From Falciphora oryzae (taxonomy: Eukaryota; Ascomycota; Sordariomycetes; Magnaporthales; Magnaporthaceae): 12,832 bases of DNA. Positions 7,089 through 12,832 of this stretch are shown one piece after another. The notes below the pieces were generated by a model that saw only the letters and a list, made by a program, of their open reading frames with translations, had not been told where the DNA came from and did no database searches. Positions within the stretch are counted from its first letter, which is position 1. The number at the start of each line of letters is the position of its first letter. Position numbers and translations under genes: made by a program. Where the stretch lies: positions 1-12,832 of the forward strand of contig JNVV01000125.1 in assembly GCA_000733355.1 (NCBI GenBank), in the 5' to 3' direction.

Positions 7089-7400
7089 GTGCGGATAAAA
7101 GTACAGGAGACGTATTCAACATACATTGCAGCGATAATCAATGGTACAAAATTGTTCGACGCATTGGTGGACGAGGGTTGTAAGTGTTACGCAGCTATAA
7201 ATAAAGAAGCCGCAGCCGAGTCTGAGCTGCCGGTGTACCGCATCCAACCCAGGAGGTTGAAAAAGGCTACGACGGGGAAAAGGGAGGTTATCCGCGAAAT
7301 CACAACCTTCACCCTCGAAACGGGAGCCGGTATTAAGGAAAGGGTACACGCATATATAGTGCCGGGCCTTACACAACCCCTAATACTAGGGAAGCCATAG
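7089..7400 (+). pseudogene. Pol: aspartic protease domain
   Basis: The segment has the retroviral-type protease outline: a beta-strand YIAAIINGTKLFDALVDEG, then YIVPGLTQPLILGKP, the usual end of the fold (the 'ILG-PWL' motif). It would cleave Gag-Pol. The catalytic triplet is D-E-G (7170-7178) where the family has D-S-G or D-T-G. The Asp is kept but the second residue is not, so activity is doubtful. The frame stops at TAG 7398-7400, exactly where Trp is expected, and continues in frame beyond. Confidence 0.75.
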
Positions 7401-7826
7401 CTTATACGCCATCAAACCGCTTCGGTGCCGCATATGTCCAAAATTTGGATCGGTACCACGCGTTCCTAGGTGCGGCATCTGCTGCCCGAAAAGCGCCTAA
7501 AGAGGAAAAAGGCCAACGCCAACGTAGCCGAAGTTCTAGTGGCAACCTTTCGCCGTCATTACGAAACAATAGCTACGACAAACGGGGAACCCGCTGCTCG
7601 GAACGCTATTTTCGCAGCATCCATAGCGGATATCGAAAGGGCCTTGGAGAAAAAAGTCCCTAAAACGGAAGCTCAATTGCGGAAGCTAATCCCGCCGGAA
7701 TTCCATAACCTCCTTCCGCTATTCCTAAAAAAGGAAGCCGAAAAGCTAAACCCACACAAGCCCGGCATCGACCACGAAATCAAAATCAAAAAGGACGCTA
7801 ATGGGATAAAGTATCCCCTTCCCTAA
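7401..7826 (+). pseudogene. Pol: protease-RT connector
   Basis: The frame continues from the protease through a TAG at 7467-7469 into a Lys/Arg-rich linker. It then reaches IPPEFHNLLPLFLKKEAEKL and KPGIDHEIKIKKDANG. The latter matches the conserved lead-in to gypsy RTs ('LP-H---DH-I-L-----P'). It ends at TAA 7824-7826, directly before GPLYSMSREEL. Relatives have Trp, Tyr or Phe before GPLY, so the stop lies within the RT start rather than at a real protein end. Confidence 0.75.
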
Positions 7827-8489
7827 GGACCGCTTTACAGCATGTCGAGGGAGGAACTCCTAATGTTAAAAAAAACCCTAAGGGACCTCCTGGACCGGGG
7901 GTTTATTAAAGCTAGCAATTCGCCAACGGGAGCCCCCATCCTGTTCGTGCGGAAACCGGGAGGAGGGCTGCGCTTTTGCTGCGACTATCGGGGATTAAAC
8001 GCCATCTCGGAAGCAGACCGATACCCCCTTCCACTAATTCCGGACACTCTCCGCAACCTGGCAAGCGCCGAGTGGCTTACCAAAGTGGACGTGGTGGCGG
8101 CTTTCCACAAAATCAGGATTAAAGAGGGCCACGAATACAAGACCGCGTTCCGCACGAGGTACGGGTTATTCGAATGGACCGTCACTCCATTCGGGCTTTC
8201 CGGAGCCCCAACGACGTTCCAACGCTATATAAACACTATACTCAAAAACTTCCTAAACGAGTTTTGCTCCGCCTACCTGGACGATATCGTCGTTTATTCG
8301 CGCGGGAGTCGGCGGGACCATCTCGAAAAAGTGCGAAAGGTCCTAAAGCGCCTAAAAGCACATGGACTCCATTTGGACCCCGATAAGTCTCAATTCGCGG
8401 TAAAAAAGATCAAATACCTCGGGTTTATCGTTAAAGCAAGCGTAAGCGTAGGCCCCGACCCTGAGAAAGTGGAAACCATCCAACGGTAG
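7827..8489 (+). pseudogene. Pol: reverse transcriptase domain
   Basis: The RT copies the RNA into cDNA in the particle. All RT blocks are visible in order: GPLYSMSREEL, FIKASNSPTGAPILFVRK, LRFCCDYRGLNAI, RYPLPLI, WLTKVDVVAAFHKIRI (first catalytic Asp), AFRTRYGLFEWTVTPFGL, TTFQRYIN, YLDDIVVYS (8274 onward, Asp pair at 8280-8285) and KYLGFIV. The catalytic Asp residues are intact. Changes such as Lys after GFIV, where relatives have Glu, are G-to-A like. The frame ends at TAG 8487-8489, a usual Trp position, and runs on in frame into RNase H. Confidence 0.9.
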
Positions 8490-9047
8490 GAGGCCCCCAA
8501 ATCGACAAAAGGAGTCCGGAGCTACCTAGGATTCCTCAACTTTTATCGGATATTTATTCCCGGGTTCTCTAAAGCGGCGGCACCCCTAACCGCTCTTACA
8601 AAAAAAAGCGCCCCTTTTACATGGACGGAAAAGCATCAAACGGCATTCGATCATTTAAAGCACCTGTTCTTATCCGCAAGGGTATTAACGGAATGGGACC
8701 CCGATGCCCCGACATTCTTAGAGACAGATTGTAGCGGGTTCGCTTTGGGAAAAGCGCTATTGCAGGAGCGGAACGGAACGAAGCGGCCAATGGGATTCCA
8801 TTCCCGCAAACTAAAAAGCGCCGAAAAAAATTACCCAATCCACGACAAGGAGATGTTGGCAATCGTCGACAACTTAAAACACTAGGACGCGGAACTCCGC
8901 AGCTGCAATAGCTTTACCATCCTTACGGATCACCGGAACCTAAAGTATTTCATAAAGGTCCAGCGCCTATCGGAAAAACAAGCTCGTTAGGCAAAGGACC
9001 TGTCAAAATACAACTTTAAACTTTGGTATCGCCCCGGCAAAGAAAAT
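8490..9047 (+). pseudogene. Pol: RT thumb and RNase H domain
   Basis: The frame shows VRSYLGFLNFYRIFIPGFS (the gypsy RT connection), PFTWTEKHQTAF, then RNase H: LETDCSGFALG with Asp at 8727-8729, YPIHDKEMLAIV with Glu at 8850-8852, ILTDHRNLKYF with Asp at 8928-8930, and YRPGKENVVADALSKR with its Asp. The DEDD set appears complete. Two TAG codons (8883-8885 after LKH and 8988-8990 after QAR) fall where relatives have Trp. RNase H would degrade template RNA and, in a self-primed element, also make the primer cut. Confidence 0.85.
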
Positions 9048-10310
9048 GTGGTCGCCGACGCACTCTCAAAAAGGGAACAAAACGCCCCAAATGCGGACGA
9101 GAAATACGAAACTAGGGAAATGCAGCTGCTCCCCAAAAACACCCTCACGTGGATTCGAAGAATCCAAATCCTAAGCAACGGACCGGCCACACAGGAAGGG
9201 GAGGACCACGGAGTACCGGATGATATCCGTTGGCTCGAAGACCCGGAGTTGCAACAACAGTGGGAAAAAACAATAACGCAAAACAGCCTCTACCAATCAG
9301 TATATCGCTCGGTTAAACTCGGAAAACGGACGTTGGATCCTAGTTTGAACTTAAAGGTTCAAAGAGCGGAATGCCGCATCGATAACGAGGGCAGACTACG
9401 GTTCAAAGATAAGCTATGGGTTCCGGGAGCACCCTTCGCAACGGAAGCCGCAGTCGCAGCGGCGGGAGGGGAAAACGACCCGAGGAACGAGCTCAAAGGA
9501 AAGCTTATCCAAAAAGTCCACGACGCGTGCACTATTGGCCATCCGGGTCGAGACGGCACCCTTTACGCGGTAGCCAGGGACTTTTATTGGCCCCTGATGC
9601 ACAGGAGCGTAAAACGCTTCGTCCGCAACTGTAACGTCTGCGGCCGCTCTAAAATCTGGAAGGACCTCAAACAAAGCTTATTGCAACCTCTCCCCGTACC
9701 GGACCGTTTCCACAGGCACCTACAAATGGACTTTATAACCGACCTCCCTCTAGCGAACGGAAACACCTCCTTATAGGTAATAACCGACCGCCTATCAAAA
9801 GAAGTAATCCTTAAAGCTATGCCGTCGATAAAGGCAAAAGCCTGCGCGGACCGCTTTACAACAAGCTTCGTCCGCTATCACGGTTGGCCCTCCTCGATAA
9901 TCTCTAATAAAGGCACTAACTGGACAAGCGAGTTCTGGCAGCAGCTATGCAAGCAGCTAGAAATTAAGCAGCTTCTAAGCACCGCTTACCACCCCCAGAC
10001 AGATGGGGGTACCGAAAGATTAAACCAGGAAGTGCAAGCCGCTTTAAAAGCCTACATCCACTATACTCAAACCGATTGGGACCAGTGGCTTCCCGCAATC
10101 CAGCTTGCGCTCAACTCACGCCCGCATTCCACTATTGGCACTTCCCCCTTCTTTGCCAACCACGGCTACGAACCGCCCTCAGTTATCGCCCTAGCGGAAA
10201 CGGATCCCAAACCGACCGCAACGTCTCCTACGGCCAGAGCTAAAGCATATATAAAAAAGCTGGCTCAAATTACGGATATGTGCCAAGCGGCGATGGCAGC
10301 GGCGGCGTAA
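9048..10310 (+). pseudogene. Pol: integrase, zinc-binding and catalytic domains
   Basis: The HHCC zinc domain is intact: His at 9519 and 9540, Cys at 9630 and 9639, with the block GHPGRDGTLYAVARDFYWP between. In the catalytic core the first Asp (QMDFITDLP, 9729-9731) and the Glu (GGTERLNQE, 10014-10016) are present. The second catalytic Asp is replaced: the block reads SNKGTNWTSEFW, with AAT at 9906-9908 where relatives have SDRG. That is a one-base G-to-A change from GAT, and it should abolish strand transfer. YHPQTDG and LALNSRPHSTIG are conserved. Stops lie at TAG 9774-9776 and TAA 10308-10310. Confidence 0.9.
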
Positions 10311-10977
10311 CAGGCGGAACGGTTCGCGAACCAGAAAAGGCGCCCCGCAAAGCAGTACCGTCCTGGCGACAAAGTGTGGCTAGATTTAACCAATTTCCAA
10401 TCCAAACGTCCGAAAAAAAAGCTGGACTGGTTGCGGGCCAAAGTGACGGTAACCAAAGTGATCGGCCCCAACGTAGTAGAGGTGGAAGGCCTACCTACAG
10501 GTGCGCACAACCGGTTTAATGTGGATAAGATCAAAAAAGCCAGCTCAAATCCGGTTCCCGGACAACAGGTAGCGGACCCTCAGCCCCCAGCGGTAATAGT
10601 GGAAGGCGATAAACAGTGGGTAGTAAAGGAAATCGACGCGGCCAGAACGGTAAAAGTCGGAAAAGGGAAGCAGAAGCAGGTCCGCGTTTGGTGGGAGGGA
10701 CACATGGATCCTACGTGGGAACCGCTAGAAAGCGTATCGGATTTGGAAGCGCTGGATCGTTTCAAAGCAAAGCACGGCGATGCGCGGATTAATAATGGGA
10801 ACTACGTTAAGCAAACGGAACCGCAAATAGAAAAGAGTAAAAAGGTTCCTAAACGGAAACGCGGGAGACCACGGAAAAACAACGCCGAACCTAAAGTGGG
10901 AATCCAACTCTCGAACGTCGGAAAAAATTCAACCCAACAGCCCTCAGCTCCAAACAATAACGACGAAAACGAAGCTT
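10311..10977 (+). pseudogene. Pol: integrase C-terminus with chromodomain and AT-hook
   Basis: After the TAA at 10308 the frame reads QAERFANQKRRPAKQYRPGD and KVWLDLTNFQ, then a GPY/F-like module (KVIGPNVVEVEGLP...HNRFNVDKI). It continues with a chromodomain at about 10614-10779 (QWVVKEIDAAR, VRVWWEGHMDPTWEPLESV, LEALDRFKAKHG). Chromodomains of this class target insertion by binding modified histone H3. The Trp residues of WWEG and TWEP could form part of the aromatic cage. It is followed by KRKRGRPRK (10851-10877), an AT-hook with the GRP core, a DNA minor-groove binder. The real C-terminus is unclear because the frame stays open until 11432 opposite the antisense gene. Confidence 0.85.
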
Positions 10978-11002
10978 ATCCCGCACAAACAACGAAGGGC
11001 TT

Positions 11003-11741
11003 TCAATCGAAACCTTCGAAATCAGTTTCATTCTCATCCTCATCCCCATCCTTATCCTCATCTTCATCCTCATCACCATCCTCCTCTTCCTCCTCCTCAC
11101 TCCCATCGTCGCCCTCCTCACTCTCACTAGTGTCATCCTCACTCTGGGAATCCGCCAATTCGATAGGCCGGTCGGGGCGCGAGCCGGCGGCAGGTGCACG
11201 AACTACAGCTTCGGAAACCGGAGCCACCGACTGGGCTCCCCGGAACTGGGGGCGAGGAATGTCGGCGATATCGATCCGCACTCCAAAAGCGGCTAGAAAA
11301 GGGCGAGGAGAGGCGGATCCCAGCTCGACAAAAGGGGACCAAACAGCAGCCTGCGCGCGCCGGACACGAACAGGCGGAAGGGGCGGCGGCGGAACCATGG
11401 ACCGAATAAAGGCCTCTCGAACCGAGTTGTAAGGAGGACCGAAAGCAGGCGGAAGCAGCTGGGTGGACGCGGATGCCGACGGGAGAGGCAGGGGAGGTCC
11501 CACGTCAAGACGGCGGCGACGGGAAGGCGAGGTCTGGAGGTTAAGGCGCGCCATCTCAGGGCTGGCGAGCGTGCGCTTCCCAAAGGTCGGAATGGCGGGG
11601 GGCAGGCCACGCTGGTCGGCCTTAGCTTTGGAGTCGCGAGCCGTTTTCTCCAAAGCGGCCAAGCGAGCTTCGATCGATGCAGCGGAGGACGAGGCAGAAG
11701 GGTCGGCTGCGCGAGGAAAAAGAGAAAGCACCGCGGTGCCA
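11003..11741 (-). CDS. Last exon of the antisense gene (open)
   Basis: This 245-codon exon has no stop before TGA/TAA-type termination at 11003. It begins with SGTAVLSLFPRAADPSASSS after the acceptor and holds the coiled coil at about 11690-11615. A Pro/Arg-rich middle with a PPPPLPP run (about 11390) follows. The last 50 residues are almost wholly Asp, Glu and Ser, with a run of Glu and alternating Glu-Asp. Acidic tails of this kind occur in transcription activators and histone-binding proteins. The opposite strand shows only a Ser-rich shadow here. Composition and splice logic favour the minus strand as the coding one. Confidence 0.65.
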
Positions 11742-11802
11742 CTAACGGAAAGACCGGTTAGCAAAGGCATTAAAGGGAGCGCACAGGGAAGCGAGGACGT
11801 AC
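11742..11802 (-). other. Intron 3 of the antisense gene
   Basis: The 61-nt intron has donor GTACGT, branch TTTGCTAAC about 15 nt before the acceptor, and acceptor GTTAG. Splicing moves the cysteine-cluster frame into the long acidic-tail frame, which is otherwise unreachable. Confidence 0.75.
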
Positions 11803-12143
11803 GAAGCCACATATCCGGCGTTCTCCAGCCTCTCCAGCTATCGCTAGGCCGAAACGGCCGAGGTAAAAAGCACGCGCTTGGCCTTCTTGTCCTTGTCTCC
11901 GCTGGCGGATTGCTACTCCGCATAAGCGCGAGACACGACAGGAAGAGCGCGAGTGCACTTGCGGTTGGCCTCATGGCACTCCCAGCAGGCGGTCCGGCCC
12001 TTGCCCGTCTGGTCGTGACAGGCCGAGTCCTGACTGACGCAGCGGAAGCACGGCTCCGCGCGCGCAGCGCCACGCTGCTCTTGCGGCTCCTTCTCGTCCT
12101 CCGAGGGAGAGAAGGGATCCGGGGACGAAGGAGGGTACGGCGG

Positions 12144-12200
12144 CTGGCGCAAACTGGTTAGCTAGGGCCTCAAGTAGAACGAGGGAAAAGGAAAGCTTAC
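12144..12200 (-). other. Intron 2 of the antisense gene
   Basis: The 57-nt intron has donor GTAAGC, branch-like TAGCTAAC 13 nt before the acceptor, and acceptor GCCAG. Its length is a multiple of three and it holds an in-frame TAG, so unspliced RNA would terminate. The nearer CAG acceptor at 12154 lies only about four bases past the branch A and would break the frame. Confidence 0.65.
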
Positions 12201-12258
12201 CATATCGGCGGCGGCAAGCGGAAGATCGGGCGGGAAGAGCTTGGAGCACTGGAGGGCG

Positions 12259-12349
12259 CTGAAGTAGTAGTGAAGTTAGCGGAGGTCGCGGAGGAAGCAG
12301 GACGGGACGCGCCCGCGCCTCTGGGAACGCGGGCCTGGGAAATGCTTAC
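12259..12349 (-). other. Intron 1 of the antisense gene
   Basis: The 91-nt intron has donor GTAAGC, branch-like CCGCTAAC about 20 nt before the acceptor, and acceptor TTCAG. It joins a phase-2 exon end to an exon start that completes the codon. Confidence 0.65.
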
Positions 12350-12387
12350 GGGAACGACGGGACCTAGCGCGACGGATTGAAGCGCAT

Positions 12388-12597
12388 ACTGGGAAAAGGT
12401 TAGCGAGGGCAGGGCAGAGGGAGGGGAGGCTATCACGAACCGGAGGCGGTAGCAGAGGTGCGGTTGGTGTTGTGGTGAAGGAAAGGAAGTAGGGAAGTTG
12501 GGTTGAGGGCCGAGGTAAGGGAAAAGGTAGGCAGAATTGGGTGCTGAGCCCTGATTGGGCAGGAGGGGGCGAGTGGGTCCGTGCGGGATCCCCTCCC
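12388..12597 (-). promoter_or_regulatory. Pyrimidine-rich leader of the antisense gene
   Basis: On the minus strand the 200 bases upstream of the antisense ATG are rich in C and T (for example CCCTACTTCCTTTCCTTCAC near 12487). This is typical just upstream of start sites in filamentous fungal genes. No TATA box lies within it. The nearest is the LTR TATATA at about 12714-12720, which is readable on both strands. Confidence 0.4.
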
Positions 12598-12614
12598 AAA
12601 AGGGAAGGAGGGGG
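12598..12614 (+). other. Polypurine tract before the 3' LTR
   Basis: Seventeen purines (AAAAGGGAAGGAGGGGG) lie five bases before the 3' LTR and would prime plus-strand DNA. The 14-mer AGGAGGGGGCGAGT at 12606-12619 also occurs at 12561-12574, so the end of the tract is duplicated 45 bp upstream. Confidence 0.75.
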
Positions 12615-12619
12615 CGAGT

Positions 12620-12832
12620 TGTTAGAGGGCTGGATCCCATTGGCTCAGCCACGGGCTCGTGCCCGAGGCCTGCGCCTTTGGGTCCGCGCCACAACGCTCG
12701 GGCCCCCGAGCTGTATATAGCGGATTCCGCGCGTGGCCCTGCGGAGCAGGCCACCCTCCCCTTTACCCCTCGTAGTTCGACAATACAACCAAGTCCCTAC
12801 AAGCGCGCCAACGTTGTAGGACCCTTACAATA
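12620..12832 (+). repeat. 3' LTR (window ends at or in it)
   Basis: It is identical to 5157-5369 in every base, including TATA box, palindromes and U5 hairpin. The window stops at the base that corresponds to the one just before the putative primer-binding site, so the outer flank and target duplication cannot be seen. Confidence 0.93.

Larger units (their letters stand above)
7023..10977 (+). pseudogene. Pol polyprotein, one frame with nine stops
   Basis: A single frame (-1 relative to gag) covers protease, RT, RNase H, integrase, chromodomain and AT-hook with no indels. It is interrupted by stops at 7086 (TAA), 7398, 7467 (TAG), 7824 (TAA), 8487, 8883, 8988, 9774 (TAG) and 10308 (TAA). At several (7398, 8487, 8883, 8988) the family usually has Trp, so TGG to TAG explains them. 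10308 looks like CAA to TAA. Many Trp codons remain intact. This fits light RIP or another C-to-T process acting on both strands. The end coordinate is approximate: the frame stays open to 11432, but the part after about 10980 lies opposite the antisense gene. Confidence 0.9.
11003..12387 (-). pseudogene. Spliced antisense gene: Zn2Cys6-like cluster, coiled coil, acidic tail
   Basis: Four exons are inferred on the minus strand: 12387-12350, 12258-12201, 12143-11803 and 11741-11003, with introns of 91, 57 and 61 nt. Phases agree at every junction though the exons use different frames. The start ATG (12387) has A at -3. The 391-codon product has C-x2-C-x6-C-x10-C-x2-C-x6-C at about residues 64-95 (12050-11955), the spacing of fungal Zn2Cys6 domains. 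The Lys/Arg-rich loop usual for DNA binding is missing. A predicted coiled coil (SIEARLAALEKTARDSKAKA) and an Asp/Glu/Ser-rich tail ending DFEGFD follow. TAG codons at 12366, 11915, 11846 and 11840 interrupt it, all plausible former Trp codons. A DUF3716-like cysteine domain is an alternative. Function is unknown; regulation of the element or host is a guess. Confidence 0.68.
5157..12832 (+). mobile_element. Ty3/gypsy chromovirus, near full length, defective
   Basis: Two identical direct repeats (5157-5369 and 12620-12832) bound a 7.25-kb internal region with gag, pol (protease, RT, RNase H, integrase, chromodomain) and a purine tract before the 3' LTR. Integrase after RT places it in Ty3/gypsy. 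The chromodomain after the GPY/F-like module makes it a chromovirus. It sits inside a Fot1/pogo transposase. Pol has nine in-frame stops and the antisense gene has four, so this copy is non-autonomous as it stands. A TSD cannot be tested because the window ends at the LTR (left flank pentamer CGTGC, 5152-5156). Confidence 0.93.

Noticed and set aside
6976..10310. TAG reassigned to Trp in this genome
   Set aside because: TGG is used many times in the same proteins. TAA stops also occur, and the older neighbours show general C-to-T decay.
10978..11432. Ser-rich extension of pol after the AT-hook
   Set aside because: The frame is open, but it is the complement of the acidic antisense exon, and low complexity explains the absence of stops. 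I did not call it as a protein domain.
11463..12161. 232-codon plus-strand open frame
   Set aside because: It runs across the antisense exons and introns and shows no recognisable domain. It is a shadow in GC-rich sequence.
12154..12200. Shorter 47-nt version of antisense intron 2
   Set aside because: Its acceptor lies about four bases from the branch A, and the join would not keep the frame of the exon upstream.
12197..12754. 185-codon minus-strand frame running from the LTR toward the antisense gene
   Set aside because: It reads through intron 1 and stops in intron 2. A different frame joins correctly at all splice sites.
1..12832. CRISPR array, tRNA, rRNA, telomere repeat or host gene
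   Set aside because: No regularly spaced repeats, RNA gene folds, telomeric units or conserved cellular protein were seen.

Overview
The window looks like a gene-poor, transposon-only stretch of a filamentous ascomycete (Pezizomycotina) genome. The evidence is several fungal-type retroelements and a Fot1/pogo-like transposase, short introns (57-91 nt) with GTAAGC/GTACGT donors and CTAAC branch sites, and C-to-T-like decay resembling repeat-induced point mutation (RIP). In that decay TGG codons have become TAG. I see no host housekeeping gene, rRNA, tRNA or CRISPR array. The species cannot be told from this sequence.

Layout, left to right. Bases 1-264 hold a GC-rich LTR-like sequence with a large imperfect palindrome around a TATA-like core. 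Bases 265-4404 are an old, AT-rich, stop-riddled Ty1/copia element read on the minus strand: gag remnant/protease, GAG-pre-integrase, integrase, RT with YIDD, truncated RNase H. Its integrase is split by a clean 141-bp TG...CA insertion (2727-2867) flanked by GAAAG duplications, probably a solo LTR. Bases 4405-5156 are the 3' end of a Fot1/pogo-type DNA transposon (minus strand) ending in a CCHC knuckle. Bases 5157-12832 are an almost complete Ty3/gypsy chromovirus inserted in that transposase. The inferred order of arrival is copia, then the pogo element and the small LTR (relative order unknown), then the chromovirus.

The chromovirus has 213-bp direct repeats that are identical between the two ends, a TATA box, a possible self-priming site, gag, a candidate -1 frameshift signal, and a pol frame of protease, RT, RNase H, integrase, chromodomain and AT-hook. 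Pol carries nine in-frame stops. One integrase catalytic Asp is replaced by Asn.

The most unusual feature lies between pol and the 3' LTR on the opposite strand: a four-exon antisense gene (12387 to 11003). Three canonical fungal introns join three different reading frames consistently. It encodes a Zn2Cys6-spaced cysteine cluster, a short predicted coiled coil and a strongly acidic C-terminus. Its last exon overlaps the 3' end of the pol frame tail to tail. A spliced antisense regulator-like gene in a retroelement recalls, in architecture only, the HTLV-1 antisense gene. It too carries TAG at four positions, so this copy is damaged unless the transcripts are edited.
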